In this document: piece by piece, positions 9,758-23,520 of the stretch
How positions within the stretch are numbered: the stretch's first letter is position 1
Layout: every line of letters starts with the position of its first letter
Source of the DNA: Novakomyces olei
Lineage: Eukaryota > Ascomycota > Novakomycetes > Novakomycetales > Novakomycetaceae
NCBI GenBank assembly: GCA_016906335.1
Contig: JADEYG010000012.1
Coordinates: 1,116,501-1,180,500 of the forward strand
Reading direction: 5' to 3'
DNA: 64,000 nucleotides
Made by a program: the position numbers and the translations under genes
Notes under the pieces: generated by a model
What the model saw: the letters and a program-made list of their open reading frames with translations, nothing else
Told to the model about the DNA's origin: nothing
Database searches by the model: none

Positions 9758-11196
9758 TCATAAATCGTCCCAGTCGTCAATATTCTGGTCACCATTATCC
9801 TGTGGCATTTCCCACCAAGGCCGATCGTCTTGTTCTGTCCATTGGTCTTGGGTATTTGCAGAGTTTTGTGTGTCATCAGGAGCAAAGGGGTCACCAAACG
9901 GATCACTCCCGACAAATCCAGTATCTGTATTAGACCCAGGCTGACCAGGCTGACCAGGCTGGACTGGAGTTTGGTTGTCGACAGAGCCTTGGTCAGATGC
10001 TTGTTCAGGTTGCTGCTCGGCCGGGTCTGCTGCCGGCTCGCCCATACCAAAGGGAAAGAGTATGGGAAACGGAAAAAGCCCTCCATGGCCAGCACTAGAA
10101 AGTTTGGAGAAATAATCAAAATCTATCGATACAGCTGCTGCTAGCATAACGGCACGCTCATCAAGGGAAAGGCTGCTTTGCGCCTGCTGAGAATCGCCTT
10201 CCATGCGCAGTACATAGTTCCCCGTATCCGTAAAGATTTCCCTAGCAAACCCCGAAAAGTTTCTGTTCACTGATCCAATAACGACACCCTGATCGTTTCG
10301 GAGTGTAAAATTCCACGATAAAAAGGGCTCATCAACTACACCAAATTGCGTCATTTCATCCTGAGCCGAGTCGTAAATAAATAGTTCGTACCGCCGTCTC
10401 CAGGGGTGCCATTTTTGTTGCACTAGGCCAATCATTTTGTCGGCATTGTATATATAAATCTTGGAGTTTATTAACTGAAACGGCCGTTCAATACGGAGGA
10501 CTTCTGTTCCGTTTGCATCAAAGACATGCATACTAAACTGCCGGTGAGTCCGTAATAATTGCCTGCCCAGCATTCGCGCCATACTATTCTCTCCAGCCTC
10601 TGCCATGTATGCGAGTGGTTCGCCTGCCGGTCCTGTAATTGCATACTTGTTTGCCTGTTCAAAGCCCTGACGATTTAGCAAGTTGGCCAAAAGATGTGAT
10701 AGAAAAGAGCATTAAAAGAAGGACTAAAAAGAAGGATTAAAAAGAAGGATTAAAAGAGGAGACCATTAGAAAGGAGAGCAATAAAAAGAGAGCAAAAGAG
10801 AGAGCAAAAGAAAGAGCAAAGACAATAAAACAAAAATGCAACATAATAAAATAAAACAAATTAAAAATTAATACAAAATAATTCATAGTCTAAACAAATG
10901 TAGACGCCAGAAGTGACTACCGACACACTTGCCATCCGCAAATTGTTCAAACTTACCAGCATTATATTCATAGGCTCTAGTTGGCGTTCTACCACGAGCG
11001 CTGGCTGTGAGAGTGCCGGCGTCAGTGGATGGCTCTGTTTCAATACGGCACCACTGCGTACCGTGGTGCTTATTTGCTCTGGCGGTAATACGCGCGTTGG
11101 TCTTCTTATATGCGCCTTTGGCCATTGTCTAAGCCCTCGACGACAAGTTGCAAAGGCTGCAAATGGCAGCTGTCGCTGGCGCGAAATGGCAAACAT
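9758..11196 (-). CDS. Mitochondrial phospholipid scramblase family protein (Aim25-like)
   Basis: Two exons (11196-10957, 10666-9758) with a 290-nt GTAAGT...CAG intron give 382 residues. The first about 45 residues are basic and non-acidic (MFAISRQRQLPFAAF, RRGLRQW), a mitochondrial presequence. The scramblase domain begins at the exon junction (LVVERQLEPMNIML joined to GFEQANKYAI) and continues through MLGRQLLRTHRQFSMHVFD, the HPWRRRYELFIYD block and the LSWNFTLRND/IGSVNRNFSGFAREIFTD block that defines the family. The tail after residue about 280 is Asp/Gln/Pro-rich and probably disordered. Homologues such as yeast Aim25 and human PLSCR3 are linked to mitochondrial lipid redistribution; enzymatic scrambling in fungi is inferred. 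The usual C-terminal membrane helix is replaced by the glycine/phenylalanine segment before the disordered tail. Confidence 0.88.
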
Positions 11197-11484
11197 GCTG
11201 AGCGCGATAAGGCTGCCGATCTCTTGTCGCGAACCTGAAATACGGCTACGTAATATTAATACTTTTAATACTACAGAATTTGTATATATAGTAGGAAAAC
11301 TGAGCTAGAGAGATGGAGAATAAATAAATAAAATAAAACGTTGGTATCGATAACAATATCGGCTTTTGATGGAGAGTAAATTAAATTAGTCTATTCAGAT
11401 TCGTATCAATTGCTATAATAATAATAGTGTAGTTATAATATTAGTCTATTTATCAAAATAATAATCTAATTACAATTATAATAA

Positions 11485-11675
11485 TCAGTCTCCTTTCATA
11501 ATTAAATACTCCAATGAATCTTCATCCAAGTCGGAAAGAAATTGCTCATATAATCTACAAGATATGCTACCTATAAACATTGCTTTTCCACATCATGTAA
11601 ACCCTGCAATAATGCGTATATGCTCGACATGTACAATCGGGTATATTCCTCCTCGTTCTCACCCATGATTGCCAT
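11485..11675 (-). CDS. Candidate 52-residue protein gene
   Basis: Two short exons (11675-11603 and 11570-11485) join in frame across a 32-nt GTTTAC...TATAG gap. The product begins MAIMGENEEEYTRLY and ends in an acidic helix-like segment (LYEQFLSDLDEDSLEYL). The second exon has strongly protein-like composition in otherwise AT-rich DNA, which is why I list it. The donor is not a strong consensus, the intron is very short and no family is recognised. It lies just downstream of the ABC transporter stop codon on the same strand, so it could also be part of that gene's 3' UTR. Treat as a hypothesis. Confidence 0.25.
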
Positions 11676-11751
11676 GTAGGAAACTTCTTTTGTTTTTGTT
11701 TTTTTTTTCATTTTCATTTTCCTCTTCAATTTCTTTCACTTCTTCCTTCAA

Positions 11752-12169
11752 TCAAGATGCAAGTAGCTGCTGCTCCTGAACAATATCCTGCTCAGTAATC
11801 CCACTTTTCTTGCACATGGAGGCAAACATGTTATCCTGCTGACGGTACAGTTCCAAAGGAGGACCGTAGGCCACTGCCTTCCCATCGGCCATTACCAGAA
11901 TCTTATCGTAGCCGATAATCGTCCGTAATCGATGAGCAATACAAAGTAACGTCGTATTACGAAATTCGTTGCGTATAGTCGACTGGATGCGAGCGTCCGT
12001 ATCAAAATCAACAGACGAAGTCGCCTCATCCAGCACTAGAATTCGGGCATTACGAAGTAAAGCTCGCGCAAGTGCCAGCAACTGCCTTTGCCCGAGACTG
12101 AAATTGCTCCCTTCGTCATCGACAGGCGAGTCGAGAACAAGACGCGTTTGGGGTTGTTTTTTCTCCATT

Positions 12170-12202
<33 letters not shown>

Positions 12203-15200
12203 GTAGTATTATTATTATTTCTTTCCACAAACCAAGCACGCCGTAGACACTCCCACAGCTCAGCATCCGTTTTCACTCCAAAAGGATCCAAATTGCTGCG
12301 AATTGTACCCTGGAAAAGTGTAGGTTCTTGAGGGATAATCGCTAAATTTGACCGTAGTTCGTGTAGATCAATACCCGCAATATCTACACCGTCAATCAGG
12401 ATTTGGCCTTTATTCAGTTCTGCCATTCGGTACAGCGCTACCATAATAGAGCTTTTACCAGCACCAGTACGGCCAACTACCCCAACACGCTCTCCACTGT
12501 TGACGCACAAGTTTAAGCCTTGAAGCACGTTTGGCAAACCCTCACGATACGCCATTTGCACATTGCGCATCTCCACTTTGCCCGTCTTTGGCCAGGCATT
12601 ACTTTTGTCAATATTATTAGTAATATTATTGTTACTATTAGTTTTATAATCATCAATATCATTAGTGCCCCCTTTCCTTTCGGTGGCGATACTTGTGCCA
12701 TAGTAATACAAGCGCTCAACGGAATTCATATTGTTTTCCACCTCGGAAAACTGCCGAACCATCCACGAAATCATACCCACAACGCCCAGACAATAAGACA
12801 GTACGAGTCCAATGGAGGCGGCTGAGGTCGACAGCCGTGACGTCACTGCAAAGATTGCCACTACAAAGATCAGCAAATCAGCAGTCAGATCGAGCCGGAC
12901 TCCCAACCAGCGCTGGTTCGTTATAGTGAGAAAATAGGCGCGATTCATGTCGTCAATCGTACGCTCGTTTGTGCGAATGAAGCGGTGCTGTACATTGTAA
13001 GCGCGCACAGTCAGCATACCGTTCAGTGTTTCCCCAAAGTGGGAAAAAACGTGCGACCGTAGCACCGCGTCGAGCCGCTTAAACTCGCGGGCAGAGCCGC
13101 GGTAGAAATAGGCGGCTGTATAAAACATAATGGCCAAAGGAACCAGAGGAAGTGCAAACCAGTGGAAAACAGCAATGGTCAGGATAAAAGTGCCCACAAT
13201 TTGACCAAAAGTAAGGCCAAACATGCGGTAAGCGTCAGATATCATATTGTCAAGAGTATCAACGTCCTTGGAAAACCGGTTAAGTATTCTGCCCATCGGA
13301 GTCGTGTCGAAAAACGACATGGGCGCCCTTAAAACCCGATCCATTGCTCGTGCGGAGAGCGTCCTCGAGGAGGAATTGCCCAGCCAGGTCAAAATCGTGC
13401 CGAAAATAAAGGTGAATATGGCAGTCAGACACCCAATCATTACATAGATGCCAATGTACCAGCCGTCTGGCTGCCGGAACTTTTGCCGTGACCAGTAGGA
13501 CAGCCAAAGATTGTTACATATACTCGCTCCGACAGAGAGGACTAGCAGCATCAAAAGAACTGGGATCCATAAAAGGCCTCCTCCTGCACGAAAATACTCG
13601 GCATAGACAGCCATACTGACAGTGCCCGTTGCCCTCTCTTCTTCTTGCATCAGTTTCCGTGGCGACTGTGTCTTGGCCTTTGCATCCACTTCCTCCTCTT
13701 TGTCAGTACCGTTGTTGCTGCTCCCACTCTCTCTCGCTGCTTCCTTTTCATCGTCACTCTCCTCTGTAAGATTTTCCATGTTGCTTTGGGCTTTTGTACT
13801 CTCATATCCCGGTGACGCATGGGCCTTGATCGTACCTTGGGCCCTGTCGCCTTTTAAACTATCGCGTTTGCTTTTACTCGTATCCAAGTTTTTATCGGAA
13901 ACTATCTCCGTTTTACCCTCGTCAATGACCTCGTCAATGACCTCGTCAATGGCCTCGTCAATGGCCTCGTCAATAGCATCGTCAATAGCCTCCTCTTCCT
14001 CTTCCTCTTCAGCCTCCTCCTTGACATCAAACTTTTTCAAAATCTGTGAAAACTTGGAGTTATTGGCCATTAGTTCATGAAAGGCTCCTTCCTCCGTTAT
14101 CACTCCATCTTCAATCACCAAGATCCTGTCAACTTTATCCAGCACGTGCAGCTGATGCGTCACAAGCAGACGCGTCTTGTCCGCCATAAGTCCGTTTATA
14201 CACTTTTCAAACAAATGCCGGCCAACATTTGCATCCACTGCACTGAGGGGATCGTCCATTAGTACAATATCCGCGTCTACATAAGCTGCCCTGGCAAGGT
14301 TTATACGCTGCTTTTGCCCACCAGACACGGTTATGCCACGCTCACCAATCTCTGTAAGATCTCCGTCTGGAAAGATCTCGAAATCGGGTTCCAAGGCACA
14401 CGCATGCACGATTTTATCATACCTCGCCTGGTCAAATGCACGTCCAAAGAGGATATTTTCCCGTACCGAAATGTTTTGGATCCACGCTTGCTGAGGACAG
14501 TAGCCAATTGCACTGTTTAGGGTTACAGAACCAGACAGCTTACGCATCTGGCCCAAAAGTGCGGATATAAGGCTCGACTTTCCCGACCCTACTGCGCCCA
14601 CAAGGCACACCAGCTCCCCGGGACGGATACGGATATTCATGTCTGACAGAGAAAACGATGTTGGCAGAGACTGCTCTTTACTGCCGTCAGCTTCGAGCGG
14701 CGAATACTCGCTCTCTTTAATTGCTCCAACAGGACCTGTACTTGCGCCAGCAAGAACAGGCCCCGTCATTGCAGCCGAGGTCTCTGTAAGGCTGCGGGTA
14801 AGGCTATCGTCGTTACCTCCGTCACGAGAATCGATATCTGTCGCAGGCACTTTTCCTATACTTTCGCCGTCTCCCACCGTGATGATTTTGTCTTTATTGT
14901 ACACTTCTTCCGCACTACTCTTACCGCTATCGTCCACTCTGCCCTCATTGCTTGTGATTTCGTGTTTACTGCTTTTGCTTTTGCTTTTGCTTTTGCTTTT
15001 GCTTTGGTTTTTGTTTGATCTGTGGAAAGCATTAAAATGTAGCGGTTTACCCTTTGCCTTTGCTCCTTTTGCCAATGAGGGAGTCACAGTCTCCACAGCG
15101 TCAGTGGCAGCCAGGTCCCACGAAAAAGATCCATGCGAAATATCAATAGCAAACTCGTGGCCCTCGTCAATGGGCAACCGGTCGTCCGATTCTTCAGCCT

Positions 15201-16428
15201 TGAAATACTCGCCCAGCCTGTTTGTGGCCACGTAGGCGTCAGACAAGGAGGACATAACAATTGGAAGCATCATGAGGGGAAGCCGCAAGATATTGAAAAG
15301 AGACAAGGAAGCAAAAACTGAACCGGCCTGCAGACTGTGCCCAGAGAGTGAGTACGTAATAAACGCCAGGATTGTAGCAAAAACGGGCAGACTGAGCGAG
15401 ATGGCATTAATTCCAGCACGCATGATTAAAAGAAATCGCACTATCCTAAGCTCAGTGTCTCGCAGAACCTTGAGCCGGTCTCGAAAGGCAGATTCCCAAG
15501 CGTAAAACTTTATTACCCTCATAGAATTCAAAATCTCTTGGATCAAACGGACGCGTGCATCTGTATACTTTGTCGACTGCTTACGCTTGCGCGAGAATAT
15601 TTGTATGACTTTAGTGATTATCGGCGTAGTTATAATCAGCAGCCCAAACCCAGCCAGGGCAGAGGGCCCCAAATTAACGAGGAGAAGTACGAGGCAGATG
15701 ATAATTTGAAAGATACTGCTCCACATAGGGCCAAATCCACAGGCAAAGTCGATGCGGTAAGTGTCGGTGGACATTAAATTTGTAATAAATCCGTTCGTAT
15801 AAGTAAGGCGGGAGCGATTAGACAGCCGTAGCGCTTTACGGTACACAAGCGCAATAAGGGCTCCACGCAATCTCGCGCCGACAAGCATTGTGCGGTCAAA
15901 GAAATGGTGGGTCATTAGGGCAGCCGTCACCTGCATAACAAACAAGCCTACTGCGTATCCCATTCCTCTGCCCACGTGTGGCACGGGTCCTCCCGACCGA
16001 TGGGCGTAGTAAGCTTCTTCCGAAAAATTAATAAGGTGCCGGACGAGCAGAGTGGATACGGAGGTAAGACTATCAGCCAGAATTTTCATTACTGTGGCCG
16101 ACCAGAAAAGCCAGCCAAAGGTGTCATTCATAGCAATGTAAAGGGCAGCTTTGTCATAGCCCTGTGCACGTCTTTTCTCAAGACTTGTCTGCAGCTTCTC
16201 CGCCAGAAAATGCACACTCTCACGGTCGTCCAGCTGCCACAGATCGCGGGGCTGGAGCGGACGCATAAAGCCAGTGTACATTAACGGATTCATCCAGTTC
16301 CAAAATAGCCGCGAGAAGGGATTGGCACGGAACCGAGGAGAAATGGGTACAGACTCGTCGTCCGGAGGGACCATCGGCATATCGTGAGAGATCCATGGAA
16401 CAAGTAGCGACAGGATGCGAAGCGGCAT
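11752..16428 (-). CDS. ABCC-type (multidrug resistance-associated) ABC transporter
   Basis: A single uninterrupted exon of 1558 residues. Order: a short N-terminus without TMD0, TMD1 (about 110-410), NBD1 with Walker A GAVGSGKSS near 610, signature SGGQKQR near 700 and Walker B VLMDDP; a charged linker; TMD2; NBD2 with Walker A GRTGAGKSS near 1320, signature SLGQRQL near 1443 and Walker B VLDEATSS. Full-length ABCC proteins export glutathione, glucuronide or metal conjugates; lack of TMD0 groups this with short MRPs (MRP4/5-like). Oddities: a Lys/Ser repeat (KSKSKSKSK) before NBD1, an acidic IDEAIDEVIDE repeat after NBD1, and an Asn run inserted within NBD2 between Walker A and the signature. 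Both catalytic sites look intact. The absence of introns in so long a gene contrasts with its neighbours. Confidence 0.95.
12168..12225. repeat. AAT trinucleotide repeat coding poly-Asn inside NBD2
   Basis: On the minus strand an AAT/ACT run encodes about sixteen residues, nearly all Asn, in the second nucleotide-binding domain of the ABC transporter, ahead of the signature motif. It is in frame and flanked by conserved sequence. Confidence 0.85.
13918..13992. repeat. 12-bp coding repeat in ABC transporter linker
   Basis: About six copies of a 12-bp unit (plus-strand form GTCAATGACCTC and variants) encode the acidic IDEA/IDEV tetrapeptide array after NBD1. Copies differ mainly by GCC/ACC and GCA changes. 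Confidence 0.8.
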
Positions 16429-16690
16429 TTTTTTTTAATTTTTTTTTTAATTTTTTAATTTTTTATTTTATTTTGTCGCTAACTATTCGGCACAAGCCTA
16501 TCGGGCCTTTCCTCTCTCTTTGAGTTTTTCAGCTCTTTCGTCCAATATCGCCGTACTTTTGAACCGGCCTGCTTCGAAAATCGGGTACTGTTAAAGCAGC
16601 ATGTCTGCGTCAGTGTAGTATTGCTATTGCCGTTCTGAAAATGTCGTAATACTAATCTACTGTCGCACTTTGTAGTGCCGAACAACGCGC

Positions 16691-16692
<2 letters not shown>

Positions 16693-16724
<32 letters not shown>
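16693..16724. repeat. TA dinucleotide microsatellite
   Basis: Sixteen uninterrupted TA units in the region upstream of the ABC transporter. Confidence 0.9.
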
Positions 16725-16728
<4 letters not shown>

Positions 16729-17015
16729 CACGGCGTAACGACGGCTCGTGGATTATTAGACTTCGGCATAATAATACACCGAGAGGCCGATAACAGGGTT
16801 TTCTGGGCGTAAAGGAGGATATATTTTGCGACGCAGTATCAGATAATGAAGAGTGCAATTAGTCAATTCTACAGATAAGAGGATTGGACGCGACATCGAT
16901 TGTGTAATTGGCAGAAAAAGCAGGCTGAATAATACTGCCGCTTAATCGTACACGCTTATATAAAATCGGTGCAATTCGTTGTGGATTCTCAAAACGCGTA
17001 ATGCCAAATGTACGA

Positions 17016-17099
17016 GAATAATAATAACAATAATAATAATAATAACAATAATAACAATAATAATAATAATAACAATAATAACAATAATAATAATAATAC
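17016..17099. repeat. AAT/AAC trinucleotide microsatellite
   Basis: About 28 trinucleotides, mostly AAT with interspersed AAC, in the probable 3' UTR of the RBBP4-like gene. The open frames through it are simple-repeat artefacts. Confidence 0.9.
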
Positions 17100-17152
17100 T
17101 GATAATATTATTCCAACTGCACAATTCCTAGAATTACGAACTTTTATCCAAC

Positions 17153-18951
<1,799 letters not shown>

Positions 18952-19333
18952 TGAGGGCACCGCTGCGACTACGCGTCCGCCTAGTGTCGCGTTAACCTTT
19001 TTTGCCTGCTTTTTAAGGCTCAATATATCGGTTGTCTATTCGCGTTTACTTGCTGCTACACTGTATATAAATTATAATTAATTAATCCCTAAAACATATT
19101 AAAAAAACGGTTCATTACGCGATGATACAATAGCACTGCAATCGGTTTCGATATTTCATACAAAAATATTGTAATAATAATTATTGTAATTATATATTGT
19201 AATTATAATATCTATTATAATTGATTATAATTATTATATTATTGCAATTATTGTATGTAGGTTTAATTATTATTCCTATTGTAAATTATCATTAAATGTA
19301 GAAAATATTTACAAAAAATTAGTTATTGCCGCG
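18952..19333. other. Divergent promoter region
   Basis: 382 bp between the histone-chaperone start (minus) and the uL1m start (plus). It is very AT-rich with TATAATTATAAT-type stretches. No gene or clear motif. Confidence 0.55.
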
Positions 19334-20167
19334 ATGCTGCGTGGACGGTCGTCGTTTGCGGTTTTACGCTGCAGATGCGGGAGCAATGCAGCCGGCGCAC
19401 AGATTATTGGCGCACGGCTCATTTCGTACGGTGAAAAACAGAAGCGATTGGCTCCAAAACAGAGCAAAGCTGCGGCCAGCAAAGCTCCAGTAAAGCCTCA
19501 CTTGCGTTTGCCGGCACAAGATCCATTGGATCTGCCATTAATTGAAGCTCTGCGGTATTTGAAAGCAGCCGAGGTTTGCCGAGACAAAACGACGTACCAC
19601 ATCCGTCTCAGCCTGGAAAGCCGGTCCCAACGCGGCTCTGCTATTCAGGGCAGTATAAACTTCCCGACGCCTGTCCACACTGCAGGTTTGCGTATTTGCG
19701 TAATTGCGTCTGGTCGCGAGGCAGAAGATGCTCGGAAAGCCGGAGCCGCAGTTGTCGGGACGACGTCAGTAATTGAGGATATAGCGAATGGCAAAATCAA
19801 TTTTACCCGCTGCATCTGCCACAAGGACCACCAGGCACTCTTGCGGCCAGTTCAACGGATACTGGGGCCATTGGGCCTTATGCCCGTGGAGAAGCGCGGC
19901 ACTATTACTGCCGATGTGGCACAGGCAGTCCATGACAGCTTGTCCCTGAGCTTCTATCGCGCGGATGATTCAGGGACGGTTGATTTGGTCATTGGCAATG
20001 CTCAGCACACGATACCCGAGCTTGCAGGCAATATATCTGTTCTCGCCCGCCTTATTGAGGAGCAGATTTTACGACAAAATCAGGACGTCTTGGTTAGACT
20101 GGCTATCGTCTATTCTACCCACGGGTTTGAAATACCCTTGCGGGATCTTTTCCGAAAGATCGGTTAG
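19334..20167 (+). CDS. MRPL1: Mitochondrial large-subunit ribosomal protein uL1m
   Basis: A single exon of 277 residues. An Arg-rich presequence (MLRGRSSFAVLRCRCGSN) is followed by a ribosomal L1 domain from about residue 55. Visible L1 features are PLIEALRYLKAAE, the strand around GSINFPTP (a variant of the usual V-L-P segment), the second-domain block VIASGREAEDARKAGAAVVG, and RILGPLGLMPVEKRGTIT, the characteristic GP-G-MP-K-GT motif. uL1 forms the L1 stalk near the ribosomal E site. Length fits fungal mitochondrial members. The start is the first ATG and gives a good presequence. Confidence 0.93.
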   Translation: MLRGRSSFAVLRCRCGSNAAGAQIIGARLISYGEKQKRLAPKQSKAAASKAPVKPHLRLPAQDPLDLPLIEALRYLKAAEVCRDKTTYHIRLSLESRSQRGSAIQGSINFPTPVHTAGLRICVIASGREAEDARKAGAAVVGTTSVIEDIANGKINFTRCICHKDHQALLRPVQRILGPLGLMPVEKRGTITADVAQAVHDSLSLSFYRADDSGTVDLVIGNAQHTIPELAGNISVLARLIEEQILRQNQDVLVRLAIVYSTHGFEIPLRDLFRKIG

Positions 20168-20436
20168 CCGGGGTTGACGTAAATGAAAAAAAGAATTTAT
20201 TTATTTATTAAATATTAAATTTAATTATTACGGGACACGTACACTTTGCCCTCCCTCGAGTTTTGTAATTGTAGAAACAGTGAAATTTGCATATATGATA
20301 TGACTTTCAAATGATGAAAGCAGACTCTGGACATGCGAGTCTATACCTCTATCAAATACCTCTTTTTCGTAAATATAAATATGTATAAATATGTATATAT
20401 ATGTATATTCTTCTCTATAATGTCGCGAAGCTCTGA

Positions 20437-23018
20437 CTAGAGTTTGCCCATGCTCCAGTACGAGTTGAGCAAGAACCCAATTACCGGCAGAATAATAGCG
20501 ATTGCGAAAATGTACCACGACACAGAGGCAGACGATGACTTTTCCAAATCTTGCACGATTACATAGGCTTCTTTGACCGATTCGTCGCTCCAAAAGTATA
20601 CAATTTCTGGGCTATCTCCGTACCGCAGCTTTCCATCACTCGTCTCAATTTTATAATGGCCGGGGACGAAATGCAATTTTGGTAAAAATATTTCAGTTCG
20701 TGTCTCTAGTGGGAAGGATTCTTCATTTTCGCTGACTACAAGTCTTTTGGGGATAAATCTGAGCTCAAACCTTTTCTGGTCCATATCAAAATAACACGTT
20801 TTAGGCACACCAGCGATCGCTGTCGCATTAGGCCTCACAAACGCTTCGGCAGCTCGGGCACCAGAGTAAATATCCTTTCCTTTGTTACCATTATCGCAAT
20901 ATATTGAAAAATCTTCAGAATTCCAAATGTCCCCAGCACCTTCGTGTGCCTTATTCTCTGGCGTATAGTTCCATATCGTATAGCTCAGCAGATTTTGCTC
21001 CATTGCTCTCAGCACGAGATTCAAAAACCTTGTCTGATGGTAATAATCGTTTGTCGTGCTGCGCGAATAGTACGAATCAATGTCAAATGGAATGCCGACT
21101 TCGCCTACCACACGAGGGACAGCAATCGGCGAATTTTCGAAAAGAGATTTAAATTGCAAAGCATAGTTTGCAGCTACTCCCTTCTCCCCAAAATAAGTTA
21201 GTTTCCACAGCTTTCGCGAGCCCTGAATGGTTAATCAAAGATACCGATAATATGGAATATTTGATACATTTAAGAAATTGATAAAAATAAATTTAATGAA
21301 TATTATATAAAAATTAAACAACCAAAGGTTGGAAAAAAGTCTTTAATTTCACAACAAACCACACGAAAAGAGAAAGAGGCACAAGAGCAAAAAGAACAGA
21401 TGGGGGCAAGCACTTTTGCATTAAACCAGAAAAAAATAAAAAGGGACTGATCGCCTTTTCCTATAAGATGCTTACCCTGGACAACTCTTGTACATTAAAA
21501 GAAATTAAGGAGCTCCAACTCTTTTCAAACAGGGCACGCAAATCGTACCAGTGGGGAGCGTACACGAGATAGGGCCCAATAGAACGTAGAGCGGCCTCTA
21601 CGAGCCAGCTGCATTGAGTATTGGGCACAGGCTCAAAGAAAAGGTAAGCGTCTGGAGAAACGCTTCGTATTGCAAGAGTCAATTTCTCGACAAATGGAAG
21701 GTAACTGTCTGCATTAAACTCGTACACGGTTCCATCTCTCTTCCGATAAAAATAATCGTCTTTACACGTAATACCGAGTTCCGGATCCCGTTTCCATGCC
21801 CCATTAGCATGCCAGATTTCGGGATTACCATGCGACAAAGCCCTAACACGGTCGGGATTGCATCGCGCTTGATGTGAAAACTTTGTCGGGTGAGGCCAAG
21901 ATTTTGTCCAAACGTCAACGTCAACATCTTCTCCGTCTGCTAAAAGCATAGATTGCAATGCTGTCGGCATTTCTCCAATATGAAGATTTACGTCTTTATT
22001 ATACGCGTGCAGGGAAGGCAGGCCAGCAAAGCCGTGATGAGGCTCATTCATGACATCATAGCCCACGACATTGGGACAGGTAGATAAATGCCTTGCCTTG
22101 TTAGCTTATTTCAGAATAAAGACACGCGTAATCGTCTCACTTTGCGAGTTCCGTAATGCAATTAATATACGCAGTTTGCAAGAACGTTTGAACTGCGACT
22201 CCATCGATAACAGTGTGCGGTGCAAACTCGTTCCCGGCAAAAAACAGGGTAAACATAGTCTGCGTAGCGTATTTAGTATAATTAGTTGCCCAAAGAGTGC
22301 CTGCCTGAGCATGAGCTGAAAAGTCTAGGCCTTGAAGGACGGAGGCACCACATCGCTCAAAATTCCGTGGCTCTAATCCAAGCAATTCAAATGTCCATAT
22401 CGGAGCACCGCTTCCGCCCGTCCATCTGCTCCACTACAAGTCAGTATACCAAACAATGCGTGCATGATATGGATGGAAATAAAAAGGGTAAAACATGGAA
22501 TTTAAAACTTGAAGAAACTTAAAAAAATAAAAATAAAATAAAAAAATACGACGAGAAACCGAAAATAAAAAGTTGAGAGATATGCCAGTCAGTACACTTA
22601 CACAATCTTGATGAATATCCAAAAATACGTAAAGTCCAAGCCGGCCAGCCACATCACAAATCTGCTTTAAATACTTTATGTACTCGTAATCATACTGACC
22701 CGGGCCCGCGTGCTCGAGGGCTTCCCATACCGAGATGAGCCTAATCAAGGTAAACCCCCATGATTTGAGACGAGCAAAATGCAATGGGGCCTCATCTATC
22801 GCAAAAGGCCTTGCGACAAACGAAACGTTGTTTGCGTCATAAAAGTCGGCGCTGTCCTTGTTTATACTGCTCGGGAATGGGGAAGCTGGCAGTTTGCATG
22901 TACCCGAGACATTACACCCATGAAACAGTAAATGCCGTCCATAATTGTCGACGAAAAAGGGCGCTTCTTTGCTTCGAGACAGACCGGATGGTACAGACGG
23001 CAATTTTTCCGCTCTCAT
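20437..23018 (-). CDS. GH5 steryl-beta-glucosidase / glucosylceramidase (EGCrP-like)
   Basis: Four exons (23018-22602, 22433-22141, 22091-21476, 21222-20437) splice in frame into 703 residues; introns are 168, 49 and 253 nt. The product matches fungal GH5 endoglycoceramidase-related proteins: the N-terminal HGCNVSGTCKLP strand, LIRLISVWEALEHAGPGQYD, DIHQD, WSRWTGGSGAP, the acid/base Glu253 in MNEPHHG and the nucleophile Glu483 in VVGEVGIPFD. Characterised relatives hydrolyse glucosylceramide or ergosteryl glucoside and control sterylglucoside levels. The C-terminus ends in one hydrophobic helix (YIFAIAIILPVIGFLL) and a short basic tail, so it is probably membrane-anchored. Splicing is well supported because each junction falls inside a conserved block. 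Which of the two substrates it uses is not resolved. Confidence 0.9.
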
Positions 23019-23520
23019 ACCGTCTAATTGTGATCAATTGTTGCCATTCTTGGGCCACACTGACGGGTGGACGAGTGTGCCTATCTTGTCTATGTCCATC
23101 CTTCTATATATCATCTAAATTATATAAATCTATCTATACATCTGTCTACATACCATTTATCGCGCAAATAGGGACAATAACTGTACAATAATAAATAAAG
23201 TTAGAGCCAGAAAGGTTTTATTTATTTAATTTTCTTTATTTTTTTAGATGTCCCTGTTTCGGCTGACCTTATAATAAATTCTGCCGTTCATTACTTGCAC
23301 ATTACATAGGTTTTCCATATTGTTACCGCAGATCCATAAAACTGTTCCAGAAGCATAATCCAAGAGCATAAAATATGAATATAATACGAATATGAATATG
23401 AATACGAATATAATTATAATTAAATACAAGATTTCAAGGTACAGTGCCGTGTCGAGCTGGTATCACGAGCGCACGCAAACATCTACATGGTCTGACGCCA
23501 ATCAGTCAGGATATTGATCA
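23019..23520. other. Divergent promoter region
   Basis: 502 bp between the GH5 glucosidase start (minus) and the transporter start (plus). It contains AT-rich stretches and a short ATACGAATATGAAT repeat near 23375-23412. No gene supported. Confidence 0.55.

Larger units (their letters stand above)
16429..17152. other. Intergenic region with AT dinucleotide and AAT/AAC repeats
   Basis: Between the 5' end of the ABC transporter and the 3' end of the histone-chaperone gene. It contains a (TA)16 run at 16693-16724 and an AAT/AAC trinucleotide tract at 17016-17099, both listed separately. A T-rich stretch next to the transporter start codon is probably its 5' UTR. No gene seen. Confidence 0.6.

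Noticed and set aside
13622-14080. A 152-residue plus-strand ORF rich in Ser and Leu
   Set aside because: It is the antisense shadow of the acidic repeat linker of the ABC transporter; composition follows from the repeat.
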